This document shows, one piece after another, positions 38,601-48,738 of a stretch of 64,000 nucleotides of DNA. Made by a program: the position numbers and the translations under genes. The first letter of the stretch is position 1; every line of letters begins with the position of its first letter. Source of the stretch: Aquila chrysaetos chrysaetos (taxonomy: Eukaryota > Chordata > Aves > Accipitriformes > Accipitridae); the NCBI RefSeq assembly GCF_900496995.4, contig NC_044022.1:16382938-16446937 (forward strand), read 5' to 3'. Under the pieces are notes generated by a model, which was given only the letters and a program-made list of their open reading frames with translations, was not told where the DNA came from and ran no database searches.

Positions 38601-40075
38601 CACAGCTATTTCTATAGATGCTACTGGGGAAAAGGAAAATCTTTGATCTAGTGAGAGCTGCAGCATGCTAAGGGGAATCACAAGAGATCATAAGAGAATC
38701 CAAAAAAATTAATCCAAGTCCTAAAATATTGAGTGGGTTTCAGTCCTTAGCCCTGCTGTGACCGGTCCCTGTGGAAAGGCAGCTTCAAAGACAACGGAAA
38801 TGTCAGTGAAGGATTTGAGACTTTTCCTTGTTCTGTTTTAAAGACTGGAACCAGACAAGCTATGGTCTTCCGAGTCCACTCGAGAGAGGGGAATCAGCGA
38901 TGATACTGCCACTTGTTTTACACTATCTCTGCCCAGCATACATCTCCATTGCTGGTTTGGGAGCCATCGCTGCTGCTGCAATGTCTTCTGCAGATTCAGC
39001 TCTTCTCTCCGCTGGCTCCATGTTCGCTCACAACATCTACAGGAAAATCCTGAGGAAAAAGGTACTTGGTTACAGCATTCAGTAGTTTTGGTGTCAGGCA
39101 AGATGCTTTTGTTTCAAGATGGTTTCTAATCCAGCCTGCGTGGTCTGCGATTAGAAGTGTCTGTCCTTCAGCTGCTGAACTGAGTTCTGGAGCCAGAGCT
39201 TCCAACACAGGTCAGGGGTGTTCATATCCTTAGTAGGGATACAAATACCAACACTGGTATTTGCTCTTTATAAAGATTTACTCTTTATAAAATGCTTTTT
39301 ATAAAGATTTGCTCTTTATAAAATGACTGGTATAAAATTTGGACAAGGATATTAATGGAAACAGCATAAAGCCATGACCCGTAAAAATACAGTGTCCAGC
39401 TCCATCTCCAGGGGTGTCTGCCTTGGGCGGCTGCTGGTGGCAAGCGCTGCCTGAAAGCAGATGGGCTTGGTGGAAACCAGCCCAGGGCAGGGCAGTGCTG
39501 GTCACCCCGCCAGTAAACGCCGTGTCTGTAATGTCACGATCTCTGTTTTACAGGCTGCAGAGACGGAGGTCTTATGGGCCATGAGGACCTCCATGCTGGT
39601 GTTTGGGGCTGGGGCTGCCGGTCTGGCTTTTTACTCCAGCTCTGTCTATGACCTCTGGTTCCTCAGCGGGGAGCTGGTGTATGCCCTGCTCTTCCCCCAG
39701 CTCTGCTGCGCTCTCTTCGCTCCCAGCACCAACACCTACGGCTCGGCTGCCGGCTTCTTGGTTGGGCTCCTCCTGAGGGTGCTGGCGGGGGAGCCTGCCC
39801 TGAGCATCCCCCCCATCATCTGCTACCCAGGCTGCTCCCTGGTGAACGGGACCTACAGTCAGCTCTTCCCCTTTAAAACGTTCACCATGCTTCTCACCTT
39901 GGGGACCATCATTGCTGTGTCGTACCTGGCTGTGGTTTTGTTTCAGAGAAACCTCCTTCCCCGCAGGTGGGATGTTTGCAATATCACAGGGGGAACCGGC
40001 ACCCTCATCCCCCTGCGGCAGGTGGAGAAACAGATGGGTTCACCAAATGTTGGGCTAGAAGAGAATCGTGATTAA
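32446..40075 (+). CDS. SLC5A7-like: High-affinity choline transporter 1-like (SLC5 family Na+ symporter)
   Basis: This is a paralogue of CHT1, the Na+- and Cl--coupled plasma-membrane choline transporter; choline as substrate is inferred. Eight coding exons: 32,446-32,623, 33,664-33,777, 35,368-35,523, 36,018-36,166, 36,676-36,819, 37,813-37,966, 38,844-39,061 and 39,554-40,075. They sum to 1,635 nt (544 residues) with no internal stop; human CHT1 has 580. Family blocks run in order: [108 protein letters not shown] and AGEP. Residues D242, D349 and E451 and sequon N301-Q-T fall at the same numbers as in human CHT1. Divergence (about a third identical in exon 5) argues for a paralogue, not the SLC5A7 orthologue. 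Intron 4 starts with GC. The cytoplasmic tail is short. A decayed copy lies 12 kb downstream. Confidence 0.93.
33664..33777 (+). CDS. SLC5A7-like: Choline-transporter-like gene, exon 2
   Basis: It encodes residues 60-97: [14 protein letters not shown], the Na+-symporter signature region, and [10 protein letters not shown]. Position 89 is valine, where the human reference has isoleucine. The acceptor is TGTTTACAG and the donor TTG|GTAAAT. The exon is too short to stand out as an open frame. Confidence 0.92.
35368..35523 (+). CDS. SLC5A7-like: Choline-transporter-like gene, exon 3
   Basis: It encodes residues 98-149, with [18 protein letters not shown] and [18 protein letters not shown]. The acceptor is TTGATAG and the donor TGG|GTAAAT, phase 1. 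Confidence 0.92.
35760..35900 (-). repeat. MIR-like fragment in intron 3
   Basis: 'GGCAAAGGCCATGCAGCAAG', 'GTAGCAGCAAGAGCAG' and 'CTCTCCTGAGCCCTCACTCT' match the order of a MIR in reverse complement (wording like ...cccaaggtcacacagcaag...tctcctgagtccc). It lies just upstream of exon 4 on the opposite strand. The call is by eye. Confidence 0.4.
36018..36166 (+). CDS. SLC5A7-like: Choline-transporter-like gene, exon 4 (GC donor)
   Basis: It completes G150 and encodes ATMRVILDI through [20 protein letters not shown] to ILSL, ending at residue 199. The junction to exon 5 demands the donor CTG|GCAAGT, a GC-type donor. The frame stays open beyond it for another 70 codons into the intron. Confidence 0.9.
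36676..36819 (+). CDS. SLC5A7-like: Choline-transporter-like gene, exon 5
   Basis: It encodes residues 200-247, starting [15 protein letters not shown] and ending [12 protein letters not shown], with D242 in the last block. Acceptor TATCCTAG, donor CTG|GTATGG, phase 0 at both ends. A diverged copy of this exon is at 52,574-52,714. Confidence 0.92.
37813..37966 (+). CDS. SLC5A7-like: Choline-transporter-like gene, exon 6
   Basis: It encodes residues 248-298: [16 protein letters not shown], then a helix [18 protein letters not shown]. Acceptor ACATTTCAG, donor ACAG|GTAAAA, phase 1. Confidence 0.92.
38844..39061 (+). CDS. SLC5A7-like: Choline-transporter-like gene, exon 7
   Basis: It encodes residues 299-371. 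It opens [10 protein letters not shown] with the N301 sequon used for glycosylation in human CHT1. It then carries [19 protein letters not shown] and SSADS, the SLC5 block containing D349, and ends IYRKILRKK. Acceptor TGTTTTAAAG, donor AAG|GTACTT, phase 0. Confidence 0.93.
39264..39325. repeat. Two-copy 31-bp tandem repeat in intron 7
   Basis: Two adjacent 31-bp units, each with TATAAAGATTT and CTCTTTATAAAATG, differ at two positions. This is a recent local duplication of AT-rich intron sequence. Confidence 0.8.
39554..40075 (+). CDS. SLC5A7-like: Choline-transporter-like gene, exon 8 with stop
   Basis: It encodes residues 372-544 and the stop TAA: the last helices (LLRVLAGEP with E451; [20 protein letters not shown]) and a short tail from [12 protein letters not shown] to EENRD. 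An extracellular NGT sequon lies in [11 protein letters not shown]. Human CHT1 has about 40 more tail residues, containing its endocytic dileucine-like signal; these are absent. The exon is GC-richer than exons 1-5. Confidence 0.93.
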   Translation, partial: AAETEVLWAMRTSMLVFGAGAAGLAFYSSSVYDLWFLSGELVYALLFPQLCCALFAPSTNTYGSAAGFLVGLLLRVLAGEPALSIPPIICYPGCSLVNGTYSQLFPFKTFTMLLTLGTIIAVSYLAVVLFQRNLLPRRWDVCNITGGTGTLIPLRQVEKQMGSPNVGLEENRD

Positions 40076-40191
40076 ATTTGGGGCCTCATTTGAAAGGTCA
40101 CGAGGCATTCAGCAATTAGAGTACAGCACAAACAGCATCACTCTTCCCTTCGCTTTCTCTAGTAATGAATTATTTAAAGTCCTCGCAGAGT

Positions 40192-40197
40192 AATAAA
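40192..40197 (+). terminator. SLC5A7-like: Polyadenylation signal of the choline-transporter-like gene
   Basis: AATAAA 117 nt after the stop codon, followed within 40 nt by a GT-containing stretch (GAATGTGTGAGCTC). This is a typical short vertebrate 3' end. Confidence 0.65.
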
Positions 40198-43100
40198 GAC
40201 GCGCTCTGTTCATCCAAGGAGAATGTGTGAGCTCGAAGTCTGCAGTGATTAAAGGCGCGTGGTGATGGAGCACAATCTTTGCCCCGGTACCCCACCCGAA
40301 AGCAAGGCTACAAATCATGCTCCAACATTTACGGCATTTTCAAGCCACATACTTTTCTTACCACAAAGGAAACAAATTAATGTTTAATAGATTGAGTATT
40401 CTTGACTTTAAAAAAAAGGTGAGCAAACCTGTTCCCATTACAACAGCTACAGTTTTAGCATAATCATCCCTGATGGCGATGCGCATCAAACCTATAAAAA
40501 CACAGATTACTGAATGCAGTGCAACCACCACAGCAGTCCAGCAGTAATATCAGTTCTGCACCATTCTTTGTATGCTTTACAAAGCTATCCTGGATACCAC
40601 AAAAACTTTTGCATATGCCGCAGTCTCAGGCCATACAGCCCAGTCTGCTGACATGTGGCTGAGGAGAGGACATCCCCTCTCATATGACCTGGTAGGGCAG
40701 AAACACATGAGCAAGATGAAGCAGCAGCCATTAATTACTGGATAAGAAAATTTCACATAGCCACTATTTACAAAAACTCAACCAGCTGGAAAAATGGAGG
40801 TGCCAGAGAGACTCTTGAATGAGTCTTCTCTAAAACACCTAGTTAAATCACTCGTGTGAAGGTGTTACCCAAGCACAGCAGTGGGATGGTGTGGGGGACA
40901 TACACAAACTGGTGTGTGAGAACTCAGAGGACTGTGATGACAGAAAGGTGCTAGAAACTGATCCTGAACCTGCCTGCAGGGACATGAAATCCTGAGGGCA
41001 AGATCCCAAAAGATTCAAGCCACCAAGTCTGTACAGAAAAGCCCCTGATACCTTGTTTGCATAAATTCTCAATGGGTCGGAAGAAAAGCAACCCAACTAT
41101 CTAGTGAGTTTGGCCTCTAGCCTGAAGTCTGATGGACCAAGATCATCCCACAGTGGGATGGGTCGTTAAGATGGGAGCTGAAATAAAGATTCAGAAGGAT
41201 CCTGCAGTGATGGCTCACGGATGGCTGTCACTTTATACTTCCCTCGGCAGCTGTGCGGTGGCTGACCCGCGGTCAGTCGCAACCCACCCACAACAGCCAG
41301 CAGGAACCGCACTCTGGGCAGCCCCTCGCCACAAAACCTTTACAAAGTGGCTGTGGGAGCTGCTGCGCGTGTTCCAACCAACTGAGCTGCCGAGAGTGAA
41401 ACCAATGTGCTGCTCAGTGAATTGCTTCCAGCACGGGCTGAACACCCCGTTGTGCATGCACAAGGTGAGAAACTCTGCCGGTGCCGCCACGCACAGCCGC
41501 AGCAAGATCAGCGAGGAGCTACGTGTCACTCCAAACTGTACCAAGGCAAGCGCAGTGGCTCGGGAGGAGGACAGGCAGCCCTAAGTTCTCAATATGGCTT
41601 TGATGACTCTGCTCCCCACATGGAGCATCCGTCTCCCTTAGAATACCCATCCTCAGCAAAGTGGAGATTCTGCTCTCATCAGAAAAATATCACACAACTT
41701 TATGCTTTGCCCTAGTGTTAGTAAACACCTGGGAACACTTAACTTCCCGTGCACAGCAGTCCTGTTGATATCCTTTGTTAAACCAAGACCAGAAATTCTT
41801 TCCTGTATCTCTAGAGACTGTCACAAAATATTAATTATAACGTGTCTAGAAAAGGGAAAAAAAAACTGTTTTGAAAATTAAAAGCATTACCATTAAGTAT
41901 GGCTCTAGGCTGTCACCCACTGAAGTCTTTCACACCCCAGTGATTTGAGTGGGAGCATGTGAGGTCATGCATAGCTAAGGGAGACACCAAAGCTATCATT
42001 ACCGTAGCACCAGAAGAACTGGGCTCTTGTTGTTGAATCGCAGTTGCTGTATGCTGATTCAAGCATACTCCCCTGAAAGATTTAGGGGTGACCTAGTTTG
42101 GGGACCTGTACGGCCCTCTGTGTGGAGCAGACCAAAGCTGACATACTGCACTTGCAGAAGGGCACAGACCCACTGCACGGCCCAGAGGAGAGTAAAACTC
42201 CAGTGTCCTCATGTCAAGGTCAGCGTCCCACTCACCAACCATCCCACCCAGAGGCTCTGAAAGGCAAATGACTACATCTAAGATATCTTTTCTCTATGCC
42301 ACTGTGCCCAAATTCTGCTGTTCCCCTGTAGAGTCTCAAAGTTTGACATTAAAGCCTTTCTGTGTTCATGCACTTGGCCTCGTGGGCAATAGATCCACAG
42401 CTTCCTGAGAGAGCATCGAAGGACAGTGCTCTGGGGTAGGACCTTGCTGAAGAGCATCACCACCACCATCATGTCACCACTCAGCGTCACCACAGAAAAC
42501 TCCCAGCGACTTCAAATAGGAAAGTCTTAGCACTGTAAGTGGTATCTGGCATACTCAGCAGAGGCACTGTGCCCTTACAAAGCTTCTCTGAATTTCATAC
42601 CACTAAAACACGGTCTGCTTCACATGGAGAGATGAAAATGGCAAAGACACAATTACTGTAACTCTCCTGAATGCTTACCATTTTCCATCCTTATATGACT
42701 CCCTTCTCAGAACATCCCCCAGTAAGCTTAATAAGAAAACATTCATCAAGGTCAGACAAAGTTTTGAAAGCAATTAGCTGCAAGTAAAATAAATACAAAA
42801 GCCATTCTAGCCTATATTTAATGACAAAATGCCTAGTTGTTTCAGTCCAGCACACCCAAAGTCCTTGAGGTGTTGCCAGCACGGGGGATAATGACCCAGC
42901 TTCCATGAAATCATTCCTCTTACAGGTTACTGCCTCCAGTTCGGTATTCCTTTCTTTTCCTTACCCCCTTTTTATAAAAAATTTGCTGGGGTATTGGAGG
43001 GCCTCAGTTTACCTCTCCACTTGTGGATTTACCTCCTTTGTGTCTTAGATGTGTCCATGCCAGTGACTCTGTATAGTTCCAGTTTTCACTAACTTTTCTC

Positions 43101-44430
43101 AGCTTAGACAGCTGCTACCTGTTTCTGGCATTTTTGAGGTTAATAATACCCTATCTGTCATGTCTAATTAAAAAAAAAAAAAAAAAAGACCTGCAGTTTG
43201 GGAAGCATTTGGTTTGCAGTGAGTTCTCAGCATCTCATCAGATCCTCACCAGGCATCTTTGGATGTCTGGTTTACATAGATGAGAAAAATAGGAACATAA
43301 CACTTCAGAAGGGAAATCTGCATCTCCTCTCCTTTTCACTTATGCTCATTTTTAGGATTTCCTAAATGTGTCCTCAATGGAATAACAGCTGGCGTCCAGC
43401 AAGAAAGCAAAGAAACACTTGCAGGTTTGCCAGACATTTCTGGCACTCTCAGGGAGATATTTCCACATGCGCTATGAGCTGCGTGGGGCCAGGATGATCC
43501 TCTCATTGTTTCCATGCAAATGCCGTGCTCTCCGGCTTTACCCCACATGCCACGCATCAATCTTCCCTTGCTGTTCTCAGACTTTACTACAACCTCTGCT
43601 GGAGAATACATCAGCTCAGCTAGCAGAGCTTGTTGGTCTTCTAATAACTTTTCCTGCTCTAGACCACCACTGACTTCTGTGCTCCTATAACAAGGGAAGA
43701 ATTGGAAGGCATTAATCCCCCGCAGCAGGACATTTGTAAATCCAGAAAAAAAGCCAGCTTGCTGGGCTGATCCTTAAAACCTTAAGGCAATCCATCATCC
43801 CCAGGGATGGGAATGCTGCTGCATGTCTTTATCTGCCCCCCAGGTAGGGCCCAGGATCATCTTTGTGACTGGAAATTGGGCTGTCTGGAATAATCAGAAG
43901 AAGGAGAATAATGTGAACTGAAGTAAGGTTTCCATTATCAGACACAAAAGCATGAACATCCCAAATGATGTATAGCTAAAGTTTTCCTTAATTCTGCTAG
44001 GAAGTGTCTTTCTTCAACATTAAACAACCTCAAGAACAGACAGTATTTTGTTTCAGTTCTTTGGCCAAATGTTTTTTTTTTTAAATCTTTTGGCAGGTGT
44101 CTTGAAGTAATATCGGATCTGCCTTGGCAAAGGTGTCTGTTTTCCTCCTCCCCTCCTCTGTTTCCCTCCACCAGCTATCTTATCTGACCCTGGAGGTATT
44201 GATGCACAAGTTAGACTTTGCAAATCTACCTTAGGCAACACACTTGACTCACTTGTGCTTTACTTTCCCAGTCCCTTGAAGAAGGACAGCATTTTAATTG
44301 ACTCCAAAAAGGATTTTGAGATCTTTGGAAGAATGCTCTGTTATACATGGTTAACATTCATTTTGCATGAGTCGAGAACTTCTGTTCACAGCTGGAGGGC
44401 AGTTTTCCTGGTCAGCTTAATTCACAACAC
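40198..44430. other. Intergenic region, no gene seen
   Basis: The 150-codon frame at 41,132-41,584 has no domain. There is an 18-A run at 43,170-43,187. I find no remnants of transporter exons 1-4 of the downstream relic in this stretch. Confidence 0.55.
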
Positions 44431-45465
44431 TGGACTAGTGGAGGTTATTTATCTTTACTTTAGCAAGGCTTTTGACACTGCGACTAACAAAATCCTCATG
44501 GGCAAACTGATGAAGTACAGGTTAGGTAAGTGGACAGTGAGGTGGACTGAAAAGCGGCTGAACTGCCAGGCTCAGAGGGCTCTGATCCACAGCACAAGGT
44601 CCAGCTGGATGCCAATCACTAGTGGTGTACCCCAGGGTTTGATGCTGGGGCCGCTGCTGTTTAGCATCTTCATTAATGACCTCAGTGTTGGGGCACAGTG
44701 CGCACTCAGTGAGTCTGCAGATAATACAAAACAAGGAGGAGTGGCTGATAGAGTAGATGGGTGTGCTGCCGTCCACAGGAACCTGGACAGGCTGGAGAAA
44801 TGGTCTGACAGGAACCTCACGAAGTTCAGCAAAGTGAAGTGCCAAGTCCTGCACCTGGGGAGGAACGACCCCAGGCACCAGGACAGGCTGGGGGCTGAGC
44901 CAGCAACGTGTCCTTGAGAGAAAAACCACCACCAGCCTCCTGGGCTGCATCAGGCAGAGCATTGCCAGCAGGTCGAGGGAGGTGACCCTTCCCTTCTGCT
45001 TAGCCCTGGTGAGAGAGAGTCCAGTGAAGGACTACGAAGATGATTAAGGGTTTGGAACATCTGTCATACAAAGAGAGGCTGAGAGAGTTGAGACCGTTCA
45101 GCCTGAAGAAGAGAAGGCTCAGGCGGATCTTATCAATGTACAAAAATACCTGAAGGGTGGAAAAAAAAAAGACAGAGCCAGACTCTTCTCCGTGGTGCCC
45201 AGTGAGAGGACAAGAGGCAATGGTACAAACTGAAACACAGCATAATCCATAAGAAAAGTCTTTTTCACTGTAAGTGTAGTCAGGCAATGGAACAGGTCAC
45301 CCAGAGAGGCTGTGCAGTCTCCATCCCTGCAGTTACTCAAAGCCAACCAGACACAGGTCTGAGCAACCTACTTTCACTGACCCTGCTCTGAGCAGGAGCT
45401 TGGACTAAATAATTTCCAGAGGTGCCTTCCCACCTCAGCAGTTGTGTGAATTCTGTGACCCTGGA
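44430..45465 (+). mobile_element. CR1 LINE, RT part to 3' end
   Basis: An open stretch encodes reverse-transcriptase blocks: LYFSKAFDTATNKIL, TSGVPQGLMLGPLLFSIFIN and then ADNTK where active elements have ADDTK. CR1 3' untranslated sequence follows (GGAGAAATGGTCTGACAGG; GGTCACCCAGAGAGG) and it ends near TGAATTCTGTGACC. It is 5'-truncated and broken by frameshifts, so it is inactive. Confidence 0.9.
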
Positions 45466-46430
45466 AGAATGCTACGACAATCTCGTGGCATGATCTAGAG
45501 GCTAAACACATTCAGCAGCAGCATCCCTTTGGTGGGCTGGACTGGGGCTCCTTTCAGATATGTTCTCACCTTAGTCACTGAGAATAACAAGCAGTTGAAT
45601 CCTAGAAAGTTTTCATAAAACTTTGCCTTTTTTATTGCCATACAGTGGTCTGGACCCAAAGTTGTCCATGAAAACAGAAGTCCATCTTAGCTGGCTGCAT
45701 GCAGTTGTTTATGAAAACTAACAAAAGCTGGGTCAAAAAGGCCAGAAAGGTCTGGATCATTTATGTGAATACAGCTGTGATAAGAACTCTTCAAGGCTCC
45801 TGATGTCGTCGTGGTTTATGCATGACAATGAGCAGAAAAATTCTAAAAATGGGAAAAAGAGCTTTCAGATTAAGAGTGGCTGGACTGGATTTTGGTCAGC
45901 TGCCTCAAAGGAGATGAAAAGCCTCTTGGATGCTGCTTGTGCTGGGTGACTCCATGGGGCAGGGAGAGGACCCGGTGGACTCAAAGGTTATGTCTACATG
46001 ACTACATGACTAAATGTTTCTGCAGGATGGAGCAGTCCTGGGCCCCTAGGCCAAGTTGTAGAGTGAATGAACCAGACTGTGGGGGTGCAAAGCTTGCTGG
46101 AATAGAAGTGGAAGACTGCAGAAGTTGGAGGAGCCCAGTCTAGTGCAATCTCAGTCCTCTGGAGTGAACTGTCTCCAGAATAGCACCTGAGTTTTGGTTT
46201 CGAAGAAACCAGATGGTTCACTCCAAAAAAGACCCAGGGAATGCACTAATGAACATTCATGCAAAGTGGACAGTCAGTGGTCCAGGACCTGGGACTGAAA
46301 TGAGTGGTTAAAATATTTGTAGCAGACAGACTTAAAGCAGCAAACACCAGCATGTGGGCAGCACTCTACTGTCACCTGGGCTGGCAAGATCCACTGAGAT
46401 ACCCTGAGGCTTCCATTGTCCTGGTTTTCC
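45466..46430. other. Spacer between LINE copies
   Basis: No gene is supported. Short open frames on both strands (45,892-46,221) overlap each other and have no domain. Confidence 0.5.
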
Positions 46431-47260
46431 TTGACATTTTTAGACTACTTCTCCTCTGGAGTGTCTGAGATGGTATCAGACAGAAATTTGATTAAGAAAC
46501 AGGAACAATACAAAATCAATGCCATGTACACTAGGTGGATTAACAACTGGCTAACTGACAGGTCTTGAAATGTAATTACAAGTAGAAATTATCATCCAGT
46601 GTCTGAATCTCTAGTGAGGTTTATTCTTGGCATTATGCTATTGAACTGCACTTATCAGTGACTGGGTAGGCAATGAGGAGCAGTCCACGTTGTGTGCTCA
46701 GCTGGTCAAATGAGATGCACTTTAGTATGGGCCAATAGACAATCATCTAACGCAGATGTCTATAGACAGATCAGGTGAATCGCAGTCTAAAACCAACTCT
46801 TGGCTGTGTTGTCCTGAAAGGAAGCCCCAAATGATGCTACGCACTGTAATGTTGAAATTTAGATGGGAAGAATCATACTCAGAGCAGAAGAATCATACTC
46901 AGAGCATGTTCCTACAACTTTGATAATGTCTCTCTTCTCTCACAGGCAGGGCTTATGACAATATCCAGTGTCTAGAAGTTAAAACTAGACAACTTCAGAC
47001 TACAAATGAGGCTCACCTTTTTAAATGTAAGGTCCATTAAATGTTAGAATGATTTGCCAATGATTGAGGTGGATTCTTGGTTATTGAAAATGCTACAGTG
47101 AAACTGGAAGCTTTTCTGAAAGTTATCCTCTGTTTTAAGGAGGAATTCATTCAGGGGAGCCCTAGGGTATGTGAGTTCAGATGGGCAAACCCCGGTGATG
47201 CCTTCAGTTCCTTACTTCTCCCAACACTGCCAGAGATGGGCCATCAGATACCATTCAGGT
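46430..47260 (+). mobile_element. Old degenerate CR1/L3-type LINE
   Basis: Broken frames resemble a CR1-clade reverse transcriptase: WINNWLTDRS, then a degraded region around TCTGAATCTCTAGTGAGG, then a 3' part with 'AACTTCAGACTACAAATGAG' and 'TGATTGAGGTGGATTCTTGG'. The last two echo L3/CR1 3' sequence. It has many stops and is far more diverged than the neighbouring CR1. It contains an exact 20-bp tandem duplication at 46,867-46,906. Confidence 0.5.
46867..46906. repeat. Exact 20-bp tandem duplication
   Basis: GAAGAATCATACTCAGAGCA occurs twice in direct succession without mismatch, inside the old LINE relic. Confidence 0.9.
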
Positions 47261-48285
47261 AACCAACCACTACCACTTTTAGCTTAATGCTGACAAATGC
47301 TCAGAGCCCTGCTTGTTACCATTAAGCTCCAACAACGGAGAAGAAGTCAAGACCATAGTGTGACTTGGATTTCTAAATCTAAACTGGGTCCAACATCAGC
47401 AGACTCTCTGTATACTGGACCTGAGGTTGTCTGTGCAAAGACAAGGAAAGAGAGTGTGATTATTAAAGAAGAAGAAAGCAGAATTAAAAAAAAATTAAGC
47501 ATATTTACAACTCTGGAATTCTTGCTATGCAACTGCAAGCTGTGACACTTGCATTGTATTGCAGCAAGGGCATGACAGGGTTTTCTTTAATAAAAACATG
47601 GGATTTATTTTCTCCCAGAGTTCAGCTATGTTCTTAATTCAAGAATAACAGACCTTGACATAATTACAGGATTGGAGAGAAATTTTACACTATAGGACTA
47701 AAGCAAACTGAAAAACTTCCAACTTTTCCACAATTTCTACAATTTTGGTGAACTGTGCAATGTTGTGTTGCACATCACATAACACAGCTCTGGCCAGGGC
47801 TCAGATCACAGCGTGATGAGCACAGTCTGAGGATTGATATGCAACAGAACTGAGCAGGACAGCTTGAAACAATGCCTAACTGAGATTAATTCCCCTGCAC
47901 ATCCCTTAATCATACTAAGTTTTCAAACCTAACTAGGATAATTAATTGCAAAGATTAATTATCTAATTGGTGATTATCATATTAGATGGAATTAGGAAGG
48001 AACAGGTAGGTAGTCCTGCCAGTTTGAAAATGTTTGTTGGTATGGGCAAGGAAACAAGAGGGAAGAGCTACAGGAAAGAAGAGAAACACACAGGGAACAG
48101 GACTGAGGAACACAGCACAGGATAACCATATGGTGCTCGAAGTGAGCGTATTCTCTCCTATGGGGAAATATCCCCTCCTGGAGGATGCTTAAAGTGACAG
48201 TAAGATACTGAACAATGGCCAGAAGCTCAGCACCTACTAACATCCACCTTCATCCAAACCTGCCTTTGAGGTCAGAAAAAGGACT
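47261..48285. other. AT-rich spacer, nothing coding seen
   Basis: Short frames at 47,297-47,545 and 47,992-48,243 have no recognisable domain. No repeat family could be named by eye. Confidence 0.5.
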
Positions 48286-48291
48286 GTGTTG

Positions 48292-48732
48292 TGTTGTGGA
48301 ACATTTTTAGCTAATGGTCGCAAGAGCATTCCAGACGCCTTTAGAAGGCCTTGAACAGAATAAACAGAAGACAAAAATAAGAAAGATACCAATTAGAAAA
48401 ACACAGGTGCACATTCCACGATAAAGAGAACTTGGCACAAACAACCTCAATTCGGCAGTTTATCTTGACCAATTAGACTGAGACAAGTCTCGTATGTTTT
48501 AGTTAGTATAACCAATTATGTTTTATGTTTATGCGCTTGTACAGTGTTGATATAACCAATCATTAAGTGTAACTAGACGCGTGAACAGTGCGTGAATAAT
48601 GTGTGCAACCAATAGTAAAATAGCTAAACGCATGTACAGATGTAACTAATGTATAAAATGATGTCTGATGCTCTAGTAAAGTGGGCTTCACCTGATCACA
48701 TTGGTCTGTGTGTGTTGTCCTGTGCCTCCGCA
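48292..48732 (+). mobile_element. Solo LTR of an endogenous retrovirus
   Basis: A 441-bp element begins TGTTGTGG and ends CTCCGCA (TG...CA). It is flanked by the 6-bp direct repeat GTGTTG (48,286-48,291 and 48,733-48,738). A start at 48,297 is also possible because the left flank repeats itself. Inside are four CCAAT boxes (48,469, 48,512, 48,556 and 48,609), a TATA box TATAAAA at 48,652-48,658 and an AGTAAA at 48,675-48,680. A U5-like T/G-rich end follows. This is the U3-R-U5 layout. No internal gag/pol/env sequence adjoins it, so it is a recombined solo LTR. The 6-bp target repeat fits alpha/beta-type retroviruses. The family is not named. Confidence 0.8.
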
Positions 48733-48738
48733 GTGTTG

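Noticed and set aside
41132-41584. 150-codon frame on + with a matching frame on minus
   Set aside because: No recognised motif. Overlapping open frames on both strands suggest base-composition effect.
44255-44917. 220-codon frame as a host gene
   Set aside because: The second half is clearly CR1 reverse transcriptase (LYFSKAFDT, SGVPQGLMLGPLLF), so it is a LINE remnant with a chance N-terminal extension.
45892-46143. 83-codon frame on +
   Set aside because: It lies between LINE copies, has no motif, and an opposite-strand frame overlaps.
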